64,000 nucleotides of DNA from CAZGAQ01 sp964523405 (GCA_964523405.1 CAZGAQ010000028.1:1-64000); one strand, 5' to 3'; shown: positions 41,335-50,984, counted from the first letter of the stretch. Program-made: numbers and translations. The notes: generated by a model not told the origin, from the letters alone.

Positions 41335-43968
41335 CTAGGGCGCCACGGGCGCGGAGGTCGGCGCCGCGGGCGGCGGCGCGACCAGACCGCGCTCACAGTC
41401 GGCGAGCTCGGCGTCGAGTTCGGCCGGCGTGTTGGCGTCCGCGGGCGGCAAGAGGCCGCGGTCGCGCAGGTCGCAGAACACGGCGCGGCACTTGCGCAGC
41501 CAGTCGCAGGCGGCGGCGACGTGTTGGGGGCGGGTCTCGTCCGCCTCCGCGGCGTGGGCGCGCTCCAACTCGGCCAGCTTGTAGTAGGCCACGCCCTGCA
41601 GGCGCAGGATGTCCGGCTGGTCCGGGAAGCGCCGGGCCAGCGGCTCGACGAGGTCCACGGTGCGGGTGAACCAGCGCGCGGCCTCGCCTTGGCGCCGCTC
41701 GGCCAGGTGAACCTCGCCGACCTTCGAGGCGTTGATGACGAGCTGGGTCTGCGCGACGGGGTCCTGCGGGTCGTCGCGCAGGAGGTCTTCGAAGGCCGCG
41801 TCGGAGGCGGCGAAGGCGGCCAGGGCCTCCGGGCGCGCCCCCTGGTCGGCCTGGATGATACCAAGCCATTGCTGCGCGATGCCGACGTCGCGGCGCGGCA
41901 CAACGTTCTCCGGGTGCGCGGCGCGCAACTGCTCGGAAATCTCCAGAAATTCACGGTAGTTGGCCAGCGCTGCGGACCACTCACGGCGGGCGTAATGAAT
42001 GCCGGCCACCTTCGTCAAGACCACGCCGAGCCCGCGCGCGGTCCACGGGTCATGGGGGCGGGCCGCGCGGTCTTCGCGGACACGCCGCAGCGCTTCGTTG
42101 AAGTGCGCGAGTGCGGCGTCGAGCTGGCCCGCGGCGGCCAGGAGCGTGCCCAGGCGTTCGTGCGCGTTGCCGACGTTGCTGCGGGTGCGCGGATCGTCCG
42201 GGTGTGTGCGCAGCCAGTCCGCGCCGCGAGTCAGCACGCGCTCGTACAGCGGCTGGGCTTCCTGCCAATGCCCCTGCGCCCGCAGCGCATCGCCCAGTTT
42301 GTTCAAGCCCAGCAGAAGTGCGTTGTGCAGACCGGTGTGCTCCGGATGGCGTACGCCGCCCGCCTCAGCAAGCTCCAGCGCCTTACGGTAGCTCTCGACC
42401 GCCCCGCCCAGATTCCCAAGGCTGCTCGCATTGAAGTCGCCCTGCACGTCGCCGATGGTGATGTACGCGCCGGCCAGCTCCTCCTGAAGCGCGGGGTCGG
42501 TGGTCCCCTGCGCGAGACCATCCAGGTACGCCAGCCCCTTCTCGACGATCTTCTGGCGCGCCGGAGCCGAGCCCGGAAGCTGCGCGATCAGGGGATCAAA
42601 ACCCTGTACGAAGAACCGCGCCAGTTCGCGGACCTGGGCAAAGCGCTGCTCGGCCGCGGCCTCGGCACCCCGGGCCAGCGCCGCCTGCCGCTGCGCCTCC
42701 TCGCGCAGTCGGAGCTGGCGCCCGTACATTACGCCCAGCGACACCGCCGAGACGGTCACGAGCACGACAAACGCCACCACCACGCCGACCGCGATCCGGT
42801 AACGCTGCAGCGTCTTGCGCAGCACGTACAGCCCGCTGTCGCGACGGGCTTCGATGGGCTCGCCCGCCAGGTAGTGCTCCAGGTCACGCCCCAACTCCCC
42901 GGCCGTCTGGTAGCGCCGCTCGCGCTCCTTGGCCAGCGCCTTGAGTACGATGGTCTCCAACTCCGCGTCGACCGCGACGGGGGTGATGCCGGTTGGGCCG
43001 GCGGACGCGCCTGGCCGGCGGTCGGCCAGGGCCTCCGGCGGCGTCTCGGCAATGTGCCGCAGCACGTCCAGCGTGTCCCCCGTCACCGGGTACGGATAGC
43101 GCCCCGTCAGCATTTCGTAGAGGATGACCCCCAGCGCGTAGACGTCGCTGCGCACCTCGGCCGCATCCGGCATGGCCCGCGCGAGCTCGGGAGACAGATA
43201 CGGGAGCGTCCCCGCCACCTGACTCGCGGTTGTCGTGAAGGTCGAGGGCCCGGCGGCGGCGACATGTCGCGCCAGACCAAAGTCTAGGATATGCGGCTCG
43301 CCGTCCGCACCGACCAACACGTTCGAAGGCTTGAGGTCGCGGTGAATGATCGTGCGCTGGTGGGCATAATTCACGGCATGGCAGATGCGGCCGAACAGCG
43401 CTAGCCGCGCAGGTCGGGGCGGGTTCTCCGCGGCGAGGTAACGATCCAGCCGCCGACCGTGCACGTAGTCCATGGCGAAGTAGAGCAACCCATCGGCGGT
43501 GGCGCCGGAGTCAAAGACTGTGACGATGTGCGGGTGGCGCAGCGCGGCGACGAGTTCGACCTCGCGCTCAAAGCGGCGGCGGGCAGCGGGGGCGGCATAG
43601 GGCCCCTCGCGCAGGACCTTCAGCGCTACCTCGCGCTTGGTGGAGCGCTGCACGGCTCGGTAGACGAGGCCCTGCCCTCCGCGACCAATCTCTTCAAGAA
43701 TCTCGTAGCCGGGGATGCTTTCCGGGCGCAGGCCGAGGCCCGCGGCAGGCGGCAGCGGTCCGGGCGGCGGCGCGCCGGCCGCGCGCAGTCGGGCAACCCA
43801 GGTCTCGTGCTCTGCCACGAGGGCCGCGCTGCGCGCCTGGCAGGCCGGGCAAGCGGCGAAATGCGCCTCCAGCCGCGCAACATCCACCGGGGGCAGCGCG
43901 CGGGCATGGTAATCGTGCAGGAGCGCCTCCCCGGGGCAGGCCAGCGGACTCGTCTTACTCGACGTCAT
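41335..43968 (-). CDS. serine/threonine kinase with anti-sigma-type zinc finger and TPRs
   Basis: The protein has 877 residues. The N-terminus (about 10-60) looks like a zinc-binding anti-sigma (ZAS) finger: RLEAHFAACPACQARSAALV, with the H-x3-C-x2-C set. The kinase domain (about 87-350) has GRGGQG, Lys in VALKVLREG, IIHRDLKPSNVLV, DFG in ILDFGLARH and the LSPEL motif. A membrane helix (about 395-420: VGVVVAFVVLVTVSAVSLGV) is followed by a long TPR region. Its start overlaps the stop of the sigma factor gene by 14 bases. The finger suggests the kinase holds its sigma factor directly, which is inference from family knowledge. Confidence 0.92.
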   Translation of the reverse strand: MTSSKTSPLACPGEALLHDYHARALPPVDVARLEAHFAACPACQARSAALVAEHETWVARLRAAGAPPPGPLPPAAGLGLRPESIPGYEILEEIGRGGQGLVYRAVQRSTKREVALKVLREGPYAAPAARRRFEREVELVAALRHPHIVTVFDSGATADGLLYFAMDYVHGRRLDRYLAAENPPRPARLALFGRICHAVNYAHQRTIIHRDLKPSNVLVGADGEPHILDFGLARHVAAAGPSTFTTTASQVAGTLPYLSPELARAMPDAAEVRSDVYALGVILYEMLTGRYPYPVTGDTLDVLRHIAETPPEALADRRPGASAGPTGITPVAVDAELETIVLKALAKERERRYQTAGELGRDLEHYLAGEPIEARRDSGLYVLRKTLQRYRIAVGVVVAFVVLVTVSAVSLGVMYGRQLRLREEAQRQAALARGAEAAAEQRFAQVRELARFFVQGFDPLIAQLPGSAPARQKIVEKGLAYLDGLAQGTTDPALQEELAGAYITIGDVQGDFNASSLGNLGGAVESYRKALELAEAGGVRHPEHTGLHNALLLGLNKLGDALRAQGHWQEAQPLYERVLTRGADWLRTHPDDPRTRSNVGNAHERLGTLLAAAGQLDAALAHFNEALRRVREDRAARPHDPWTARGLGVVLTKVAGIHYARREWSAALANYREFLEISEQLRAAHPENVVPRRDVGIAQQWLGIIQADQGARPEALAAFAASDAAFEDLLRDDPQDPVAQTQLVINASKVGEVHLAERRQGEAARWFTRTVDLVEPLARRFPDQPDILRLQGVAYYKLAELERAHAAEADETRPQHVAAACDWLRKCRAVFCDLRDRGLLPPADANTPAELDAELADCERGLVAPPPAAPTSAPVAP

Positions 43969-44530
43969 CCAGCAGCTCTTTCATCTTCCCCGCGACCTGC
44001 TGCGTCAGTCGCCATTTGATCGTGTGGACATTGCCCGCCGTCACCCCCAGCGTACGGCAAACCTCTTCGATCGGTCGCTGTTCGAGCACGTAGTACTGAA
44101 ACGCGAGAAAAGTTGTCTCCTCCACCTCGGCGCGCAGCTCCCGCAGGCAATACCACAGGTGTTGTTCCTGCCAGATTCGGTCGAATACTTCGTCGGGAGC
44201 GGCCTCGCGCGCCGGCTCGGCCAGCAGGTCCGCGGAGTGCCCGCCCTGCTCGTGGCGGTTGCGTAGCAGGTTGCGCACGTGGTTGTTGACCAGGGTGCGC
44301 AGCCAGCTCTTGAACCTCCCGCGCGCGGGGTCGTAGTTGAACTCCCCAATGCGGTCGCAAACCTGGGTGAGGCAGTGCTGCGCGACGTCCTCGGCCTCCG
44401 CGGCATCGAGCCCCCGCGCGCGCGCAAATCGTTCCAGCATCGGGCGATACAGCGAGTCGAAGGTGTGCCAAGCGACCGCGTCGCCGCGGTCGCGGATGCG
44501 CAGCAGCAGACTGGGACGGGTGGTGTCCAT
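43955..44530 (-). CDS. ECF-type RNA polymerase sigma factor
   Basis: The 191-residue protein has region 2 (YRPMLERFARARGLDAAEAE, DVAQHCLTQVCDRI and GRFKSWLRTLVNNHVRNLLR) and region 4 (AFQYYVLEQRPIEEVCRTLG, then VTAGNVHTIKWRLTQ). It is encoded directly before, and overlapping, the zinc-finger kinase, so the two are expected to be co-translated partners. Confidence 0.92.
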   Translation of the reverse strand: MDTTRPSLLLRIRDRGDAVAWHTFDSLYRPMLERFARARGLDAAEAEDVAQHCLTQVCDRIGEFNYDPARGRFKSWLRTLVNNHVRNLLRNRHEQGGHSADLLAEPAREAAPDEVFDRIWQEQHLWYCLRELRAEVEETTFLAFQYYVLEQRPIEEVCRTLGVTAGNVHTIKWRLTQQVAGKMKELLDDVE

Positions 44531-44556
44531 GCGTTGCCCGAGCGTTGCCGTCGTTC

Positions 44557-44562
44557 ATTGTA
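44557..44562 (-). promoter_or_regulatory. possible -10 box for the second sigma/kinase pair
   Basis: On the minus strand TACAAT lies 27 bases before the sigma factor start codon at 44530. A weak -35 (GTGACG) is 16 bases further upstream. The leader would be about 20 bases. Confidence 0.35.
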
Positions 44563-44760
44563 CCGCTCCCGGGCGGGGCGTCACCCTTTTTTTGCCGCCG
44601 AGCCATGGGGGCTCCCGCCCGCAGTACACGGGGCGTCCACCGGTCTCACACCACCCGTCCGGGCAAGCCGAAACTCGGTGGACAGCCGCCATTCGCGTGT
44701 GAGAACGTCAGCTGCACGGTGTACAGCGTTGGGGGGAGATGACGAAGCGCGGCCCGGCGC

Positions 44761-44863
44761 TAGAGCGGTTACACAAATGGTGTGTTGCCGGGCAGCGTCA
44801 GGCCTCCGTGCCTGACGACAAATGTCGGTGCTGGAGCGCCGCACCAAAAGTGAAACCGCTCTC
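44761..44863. repeat. palindromic repeat R2, copy A
   Basis: TAGAGCGGTTACACAAATGG at the left and CCAAAAGTGAAACCGCTCTC at the right are imperfect inverted ends. Inside is a hairpin GTCAGGCCTCCGTGCCTGAC (44797-44816). The ends and the internal GGCAGCGTCAGGCCTCCG match copy B at 31284-31411. The 607-base gap 44531-45137 holds this element and the hairpins at 45016-45117, and no gene. Confidence 0.7.
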
Positions 44864-45015
44864 GTGCAGCGGAGGGCATGATCGCGCGCGAGGCGCGGGG
44901 ACGTGCGGGACCGGCGTCTCCGGCGGCCCAACGCGGGCACAATGGCGAAGAGCAAACGTCCCTGGGAGGAGGTCTGTGCCGGCGGGCGCCGGAGGCGGCA
45001 AGTTGCCTTCGCGCG

Positions 45016-45117
45016 CCCGCCCGCCGCGCGCGGGCGGGTGCGTGCCACCGAGGAATGAGCTGCTGGATCTGCGCAAGGAGGGAGGGCGGCGCCACCCGGG
45101 CAAGGTGACGCCGCCCG
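45016..45117 (-). terminator. two GC-rich hairpins downstream of the chemoreceptor gene
   Basis: GGGCGGCG-CCACC...GGTGA-CGCCGCCC (45085-45117) begins 21 bases past the chemoreceptor stop, and CCCGCCCGC-(5)-GCGGGCGGG (45016-45038) follows. Neither has a good U tract, but their position suggests transcription termination for the minus-strand receptor gene. Confidence 0.45.
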
Positions 45118-45137
45118 TGCACATGAAAACTGGGGGG

Positions 45138-47141
45138 CTAGAAGTCCGCGAGATGGTCGCCCGGGCCGACCTCGGCGGCGGTGCCCGCCGTCCTGGTCTT
45201 TCCGTGGAGCGCGGTGCCGCCGGTTGGCGCGGGGTTCGACGAGGCGGGAGTTGCGGCTCGCGCAGCACATGCGGTACCTGGCGCCGCCGGAGGATCAGTC
45301 GCAACCCGATCCGAAGTTCGTCGGCCCGCGCTGCCGACCACGGCAACGAGTTCGGCCACCATGCCCTTGACGGTCTGCGCTTGGGCGCTGAGCTCTTCCG
45401 CGGCACTGGCCGACTCCTCGGCCCCCGCCGCGCTCTGCTGCGTCAGCTTGTCCATTTGCGAGACCGCCACGTTCACCTGTTCCACCCCCTGCGCCTGCTC
45501 CGCGCTGGCGCGGGCAATCCCGTTGATGAGTTCCGAGACCTTACTCGCCTGATTCACGATGGCACCCAACGACTTGCCCACCTCCGTTGAAACCTGCGTC
45601 CCCTGCTGCGCCCGCTGCACCGCGTCCTCGATCAGCCCCGTCGTATCCCGGGCCGCCGTCGCACAGCGCTGCGCCAGGTTTCGCACTTCCTCAGCTACCA
45701 CCGCAAAGCCCTTGCCATGCTCACCGGCTCGGGCCGCTTCGACGGCCGCATTCAGCGCCAGCAGGTTCGTCTGGAACGCGATCTCCTCGATCACCTTGAT
45801 GATCCTGCTGATCTTGCTCGATGATTCGCGGATCGCCGTCATCGCCTCGTTCAGCTTGACCATGCTCTGGTCGCCCTCCGCCGCCGCCTGCCGCGCCTGA
45901 CCCGCCAGATCGTTCGCCTGCTTGGAGTTTTCGGCGTTCGTCCGCGTCATCGCCGCCATCTCTTCGAGCGCGCTCGACGTCTCCTCCAGCGACGACGCCT
46001 GCTCGCTCGCTCCTTCCGCGAGCTGCTGCGCCGCTGACGAAACCTGGCCCGCTGCATCACTGACCTGGTTAGCACCGTCATCGAGCTGACCGGCGACGCG
46101 CTGCAGTGCCTTCTTGATGCCGCGCGTGATGAGCAGCCCCAGCGCGACGGCCGTGCCGACACCGACGATCACCGCCACCAGAATGATGATGGTCGCGAGG
46201 GCGCTGCGCCGCTGCGTGTCGCGAACGGTGCGCATGGCGGCATCGCGCCCGGCCGCGAGCGTCTGGTCGACGAGTTCGGTGACGACCTTTTCGGCTTCGC
46301 GGCACTTGCCGACCGACTGCGCGTAGGCCTGGCTGGCGATCTGCTGGGCCGCGCCGGCCTGTTTCGTGACGTCCTCAAAGTGCTTGAGGAACTCGTCCGC
46401 CGCGGGAGCCATCTCGGCCAGATAGACAGTCACGGCCTCGTCGTACTTCTGATCCCGGACGAGTTGCTTGATGTGGGCACAGGCTGCGTGCACGCGTTCG
46501 TGCGGTACGGTTGCGGCCTCGAGGCTCTTCTGCACGTCGGCGCTATCAGTCGTGTATTCAGCCAGCCACTTGCCGAAACCGCACAGTTTGTGATCTTCGC
46601 CGCCGTCGAACACCTGGTGCGACTGCAGCATGGCCTGCACGGTATCGCGCAGCTTGTAGTGGTCCCCGCGGAAGCGGGCCAGATCCCAGCAGAGGCGGGC
46701 TGGGTTGTGGATGCCGGTCTTGTCAAGACTCTGGCAGAGCTCGAAGTACCGGGTGTTCTCGGCGCGCCACTCCTGCCAAGCCGTCCCCAGCTTCGCCCAC
46801 AGCGCCGCGGTTGCCGTGTCTTTGGGAAGTTCCTCGTACTTCTTCCAGACGACCTCGTACTCCTCGCGAACGCGCTTCACGTTTTCGTACTGCCGTTGGC
46901 GTGTCTCCGCGTCAAGGTTCGGCACAAGCAGGGTACGCTGCGCAACCTTGATCGCGGTGGCGGCTTGCCCAATCTGACTGAGGTAGTCAACGGCCGGTAG
47001 TTGCACGATGCCGATTTCGTCCACCGCCTGGCGATCGGCGCGCACCGCAAAGTACCCACAGAGGCCGAGCGCGAGCGTAACCAGGCTGACCCCCAGGAAA
47101 GCGGTGATGAGTTTCTGTCCGATGGTCCAGGACGACTTCAT
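45138..47141 (-). CDS. methyl-accepting chemotaxis protein with extracytoplasmic CZB zinc domain
   Basis: This 667-residue chemoreceptor would signal to CheA/CheW, which are not in the window. A first membrane helix (about 11-33) and a second (about 314-338) enclose a sensor region. Within the sensor, residues 160-225 match the chemoreceptor zinc-binding (CZB) pattern: His161 in DHYKLRDTV, Cys187 in HKLCGFGKWLAE, and His214/His218 in VPHERVHAA, giving three His and one Cys as ligands. CZB domains are usually cytoplasmic, so an outer placement is unusual. The cytoplasmic part has the signalling tip (EIAFQTNLLALNAAVEAARA, GKGFAVVAEEVRNLAQR). The C-terminal tail is Ala/Pro/Thr-rich and ends HLADF. 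AAGG precedes the start. Confidence 0.92.
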   Translation of the reverse strand: MKSSWTIGQKLITAFLGVSLVTLALGLCGYFAVRADRQAVDEIGIVQLPAVDYLSQIGQAATAIKVAQRTLLVPNLDAETRQRQYENVKRVREEYEVVWKKYEELPKDTATAALWAKLGTAWQEWRAENTRYFELCQSLDKTGIHNPARLCWDLARFRGDHYKLRDTVQAMLQSHQVFDGGEDHKLCGFGKWLAEYTTDSADVQKSLEAATVPHERVHAACAHIKQLVRDQKYDEAVTVYLAEMAPAADEFLKHFEDVTKQAGAAQQIASQAYAQSVGKCREAEKVVTELVDQTLAAGRDAAMRTVRDTQRRSALATIIILVAVIVGVGTAVALGLLITRGIKKALQRVAGQLDDGANQVSDAAGQVSSAAQQLAEGASEQASSLEETSSALEEMAAMTRTNAENSKQANDLAGQARQAAAEGDQSMVKLNEAMTAIRESSSKISRIIKVIEEIAFQTNLLALNAAVEAARAGEHGKGFAVVAEEVRNLAQRCATAARDTTGLIEDAVQRAQQGTQVSTEVGKSLGAIVNQASKVSELINGIARASAEQAQGVEQVNVAVSQMDKLTQQSAAGAEESASAAEELSAQAQTVKGMVAELVAVVGSAGRRTSDRVATDPPAAPGTACAARAATPASSNPAPTGGTALHGKTRTAGTAAEVGPGDHLADF

Positions 47142-47332
47142 GGCTTACCTTTCTAGATGGGCACAGCGGACGACGGCGAACGTAAGCGCCGACGACGATT
47201 CATGGTTGTCCGTGCAAGGGGTCACATGCTCCGCGACCGTGGGGTCGGCGGCACGGAGCACGTTGAGTTGGCTTCACACACTGTGAGCCAACCGGCGTTC
47301 GCCCTAGAGAATCGGTGATTAACCGCGTCTCA

Positions 47333-47995
47333 TTAACTGCGCTGATCCAGAGGGTCTGATAATCGTTGCGGCTGTGGGACGCCGGACTGCGCCGCAAGGA
47401 CGAGCTGCAGCAGCTCCAGCACGGAGGTTGCTCCCGTCTTGGTCATGATGTGCGCGCGGTGAAATTCGACGGTGCGTTCCGCGATGCCGAGCGTGGCGGC
47501 GATCTGCTTGTTGACCTGCCCCTGAGCAAGGAGCATAAGGACCTCGCGCTCGCGCGGCGACAGCACCGCCAGCCGAGCGGCACTGGCGTCCCGCCGTTCC
47601 TGGGTCGCGCGCCGACACGCGTGCTGGTCCATTGCCGCGCGAATGCACTGTAGCAGCGCGGCCGGGTCGAAAGGCTTCTGCACGAAGTCGACGGCGCCCC
47701 GCTTGAGGGTCCGCACTGCGGCCGGCACGTCGCCATGACCCGTGATGATGATCACGGGCAGGTCGATGCCGCGCGCGGGCAATTGCTCCTGCAACTCGAG
47801 GCCGCTCAGGCCCGTCATGCGTAGGTCGAGCAGCAGGCAGCCCGCCAGCGTGGCGTCGGCGGTCGCCAGAAACTCCTCCGCCGAAGCGTAGAGGGCGGCG
47901 CGGAGACCGGCGGACTCCACGAGTTCCCGGAGCGCGTCGCGCACGGCGGCATCATCATCAACAATATGCACGTGCGGTTCACCGTACGACGGCAC
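47333..47995 (-). CDS. FixJ-family response regulator
   Basis: The 220-residue regulator has a receiver domain with the acidic pocket IVDDDAAVRD (Asp13-15), phosphoacceptor Asp57 in LLLDLRM, and Lys in FVQKPFDP. It also has a LuxR-type helix-turn-helix (LSPREREVLMLLAQGQVNKQ, then IAATLGIAERTVEFHRAHIM). After phosphorylation by the adjacent kinase it should bind DNA. The gene start overlaps the kinase gene by 17 bases. The 190 bases between it and the chemoreceptor start show nothing else. Confidence 0.94.
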   Translation of the reverse strand: MPSYGEPHVHIVDDDAAVRDALRELVESAGLRAALYASAEEFLATADATLAGCLLLDLRMTGLSGLELQEQLPARGIDLPVIIITGHGDVPAAVRTLKRGAVDFVQKPFDPAALLQCIRAAMDQHACRRATQERRDASAARLAVLSPREREVLMLLAQGQVNKQIAATLGIAERTVEFHRAHIMTKTGATSVLELLQLVLAAQSGVPQPQRLSDPLDQRS

Positions 47996-49529
47996 AACTT
48001 ACTCCATGGGCCGGAAAACAGAAGCGAAACACGGCCCCCGTGGTCGGGTCGGACTCGGCGCAAAGTCGTCCGCCGTGGGCTTCGACAATCGTCCGACTGA
48101 GGGCCAGCCCCAGTCCGATGCCGTCGGACTTGGTGGTGAAGAACGGTCGGAAGAGCTGCTCCCGGACGCCGGGGGCAAAACCGGGGCCGCAGTCCTGCAC
48201 GGAGACCGCCACGGCACCGTCGGCGTCCCGGTCGGTGCGGATCGTGATCACCGGCGCTGGCAATTCGGACATGGCTTCGAGTGCATTCTGGACGAGGTTC
48301 ACCAGAACCTGCTGCAGCTCGATCCGGTTCGCCCAAACCCACAGCGGCTGCTGGTGTAACTGCAGGCGGACCTCCGCGTGGCGGCGGCTGACCTCATGCT
48401 CCAGAAACGTCAGTGCCTCGCGCACTACTTCATTGACGTCCAACGCGGTCCGCGGCTCGGGCTCGCGGCGGATGAATCCGCGAATGTACTGGATGATGGC
48501 ACCCGCGCGGCGGCTCTGGTCCACCGACTTCTGCAGTGTCGCACGCAAATCCTCCGGACGACACGCGGGGTTGTTCAGCCGCTCCAAACAGGCGTGCGCA
48601 TAGCCGGCGATGGCCGCCAGCGGTTGATTCAGCTCATGCGCCAATCCAGACGCCATTTCCCCTAGGGTGCTGACTCGTGCGGCGTGAGCGAGTTGGGTTT
48701 CGAGGGCACGAACGTGATTCTGGTGTGCGTCGCGTTCCGCCAGACTCGACTCCAGCACGGTGCGCGTGGCGGCGATATGGTCCCGCAGGTAGGTGAGTTC
48801 GTCCGCCGCCCGCAACGGGGGTAATTCCTGGTGCAGTACGTCCCGCGCCACCTCGTGTGCCGCATCAACCACCCCGGCCACACCGATCGAGATGCGGCGC
48901 ACGAGCAGGTAAACCGCGGCCGCGGTGCCGAGAATCGCCGCGCCGGCCAGAACTTGCAGGCGACGGGAAGTGCGGGCGACCTGCTGCGCAGCGCGGTCCA
49001 CGGAGTCGCGGAGCATGGCTTCGCGCGCGGCACGCAACTCGAGCATCGCCGATTCGATCCGATCGAGCTCGGGCCGCAAGCGGTTCTGAAATTCGGCCAC
49101 GGCGGCCGCGCGCGCGCCGGTGTTGAAGAGGCGCACGACTTCAGCGTGTTGGGCACCGGCGGCATCCAGGGCCGTGCGCACGCGGGTCAGGAGAGTGCGC
49201 GTCGACTCGGGCAGCGACGTGAGGGTCGCGGCGACGTCGATCTGCCGGATGGCGGCGTGCAGCTCGGGTGTGTCCTCCGGTGTGGCGCGCGGCTGCAGGC
49301 CTTCCTGGAGCATGCTGCGCAGGAGGGCGTAATTGGATGCGCGCAGCGCAGCGTTGGTCGCGCTGAGCGTCTCGGCCACCGTGAGTTGCTCGCGACTGAG
49401 GGAGCGGACGAACCTCTCCATCTCCACGGCGGTGTAATGTCCCGAGACGGCGAGCAGGGACATGACGACGGTGATCAGGACAAGTCCCGCCCACAATGTT
49501 GCCCGGATGGAGAGCCGGCGGAGCTGCAT
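47979..49529 (-). CDS. FixL-like sensor histidine kinase
   Basis: This is a 516-residue membrane histidine kinase. Membrane helix 1 (WAGLVLITVVMSLLAVSG) and helix 2 (about 190-210: VLAGAAILGTAAAVYLLV) enclose a helical, four-helix-bundle-like sensor region with no PAS or heme motif. After a HAMP-like stretch come the H-box (GEMASGLAHELNQPLAAIAG) and the ATPase domain (VNLVQNALEAM, DCGPGFAPG, TTKSDGIGLGLALSRTIVEA). It is expected to phosphorylate the co-encoded FixJ-like regulator. The signal is unknown. Confidence 0.93.
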   Translation of the reverse strand: MQLRRLSIRATLWAGLVLITVVMSLLAVSGHYTAVEMERFVRSLSREQLTVAETLSATNAALRASNYALLRSMLQEGLQPRATPEDTPELHAAIRQIDVAATLTSLPESTRTLLTRVRTALDAAGAQHAEVVRLFNTGARAAAVAEFQNRLRPELDRIESAMLELRAAREAMLRDSVDRAAQQVARTSRRLQVLAGAAILGTAAAVYLLVRRISIGVAGVVDAAHEVARDVLHQELPPLRAADELTYLRDHIAATRTVLESSLAERDAHQNHVRALETQLAHAARVSTLGEMASGLAHELNQPLAAIAGYAHACLERLNNPACRPEDLRATLQKSVDQSRRAGAIIQYIRGFIRREPEPRTALDVNEVVREALTFLEHEVSRRHAEVRLQLHQQPLWVWANRIELQQVLVNLVQNALEAMSELPAPVITIRTDRDADGAVAVSVQDCGPGFAPGVREQLFRPFFTTKSDGIGLGLALSRTIVEAHGGRLCAESDPTTGAVFRFCFPAHGVSCAVVR

Positions 49530-49776
49530 CGTCGCAGGGTCTCGTCGCAGCCAATCCTATGAGATCGCGCAGGAGCCTGGCCCAGGCGTTATCGCGGGCA
49601 AGACCGGCGCACACATGGCGGCGGCTTTCGAGGACCGGCGCATAGACGCACGACGGGCCCAAGCCGCCAAATTCCGAATATAGCGGCTACGGGCTCGTCC
49701 GCCAGTCAGGGCGCGCGGTTCGTTCGCACGCGGTGCCGGCGCACCCCGGCACGCCGGGCCCGCAAGTCGACGTGCG

Positions 49777-50925
49777 TCAGGGCGGTGCGGTCGGCTGACC
49801 GCCGCTCACCCGCGCGAGCACCCACCGCGCAACGTCGAAGGCGGCCTGCGGGCGACCGAGGCGGCGCGCGCTGTCTTTCAGACGCTGCAGCCGCGCGGGG
49901 TCGTGCAGCAGTTGTGTGAGCTTGGCGGGAAACGTGGCGGCGTTGTTGACCTTGATGGCGGCGCCGTTTTCGAGCAGGAAGTCGCTGTTGCGACTCTCTT
50001 GGCCGGGGACAGGGTTGGCGATCGCCAGGGCGGCCCCACGCGCGAGGACCTCGGAGGTCGTCAGACCGCCGGGCTTGGAAACCACCAGATCCGCCACCTG
50101 CATCAGTTCGTCAATCTGGTCCGTAAAGCCCAGGACGCGCGTGCGGTGGTGCGCCGGGACCGGACAGGCCTCGAGCTGTGCTTGGAGTTGTGCGTTACGT
50201 CCGGCCACCACGACGACTTCCAGCGGCGCCTCGACCTGCAGGATGGCGCGATACAGCTCTTCGACCGGTCCCAGCCCGAAGCCGCCGCCCAGTTGCAGAA
50301 TGATCGGCCGGTCGCCCTGCAGATTCTGCTTGCGCAGGCATGCGGCGCGGTCTTTCGTGACGGAGAATACAGGATGGATCGGGACACCGGTGACGGTCGT
50401 GTCTGCCGCAGGAATGCCCCAGTGCTGGAGATTCAGCGCCCCTTCGTCGGTGGCGGTGAAGTAATGCTCACAGGGCCGGTGTACCCATAGCCGGTGCGTC
50501 TCGAAGTCGGTTGTGACGGTGTACTGCGGAACCTGGAGCTGCCCCTTCGCGCGCAGGCCGGCAATGATCTCGGCCGGCAGGAAGTGCGTGTTGACGACCG
50601 CATCCCACGGCGCGGCGTGCAGCAGCTCAACCAGCTTCGCGAGGTTCACCTCCTGTACCAGGCGGCGCAGCTTGTCACTCCGCCCGCGGGGGGAACGCGG
50701 CCGGTCCATCAGGTCGTAGAGATAACCCAGCAGGTGCGGGGCTTTGTTGACGAGGTCCACATAAGCGCGGCCGTACAGGCGGCGAAACGCGGCACTGGTC
50801 AGCGTGAGCACGTCGACATTCTGCACCGTGGCGTCGGGGGCGAGTTCGCGAAGAGCCAGCTCCACCGCTTCCGCCGCACGCATGTGGCCGGCGCCGACCG
50901 AGGCGGACAAGATCAGGATGCGCAC
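49777..50925 (-). CDS. MGDG synthase/GT28-type glycosyltransferase
   Basis: The 382-residue protein has the monogalactosyldiacylglycerol-synthase fold: RILILSASVGAGHMRAAEAV at the start, VVNTHFLPAEI, YTVTTDFETHRLWVHRP, GVPIHPVF, LQLGGGFGLG and the donor-site SKPGGLTTSEVLARG. Relatives add galactose or glucose to diacylglycerol, making membrane glycolipids. I take the GTG at 50925 as start because GGAGGG lies 6 bases upstream, inside codons that follow an alternative GTG at 50940. Confidence 0.88.
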   Translation of the reverse strand: MRILILSASVGAGHMRAAEAVELALRELAPDATVQNVDVLTLTSAAFRRLYGRAYVDLVNKAPHLLGYLYDLMDRPRSPRGRSDKLRRLVQEVNLAKLVELLHAAPWDAVVNTHFLPAEIIAGLRAKGQLQVPQYTVTTDFETHRLWVHRPCEHYFTATDEGALNLQHWGIPAADTTVTGVPIHPVFSVTKDRAACLRKQNLQGDRPIILQLGGGFGLGPVEELYRAILQVEAPLEVVVVAGRNAQLQAQLEACPVPAHHRTRVLGFTDQIDELMQVADLVVSKPGGLTTSEVLARGAALAIANPVPGQESRNSDFLLENGAAIKVNNAATFPAKLTQLLHDPARLQRLKDSARRLGRPQAAFDVARWVLARVSGGQPTAPP

Positions 50926-50984
50926 ACCGATTCCCTCCACGACGGGGGCAGGCCGCAGCGCTGGTCACCGTCGTTCCTGGCGTT

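Noticed and set aside
41266..43287. Plus-strand open frame of 673 codons
   Set aside because: Shadow of the zinc-finger kinase; no motif or ribosome site.
44578..44595. Run of seven T after a short GC stem on the plus strand, terminator-like
   Set aside because: The stem is only six pairs and separated from the T run, and no plus-strand gene ends nearby.
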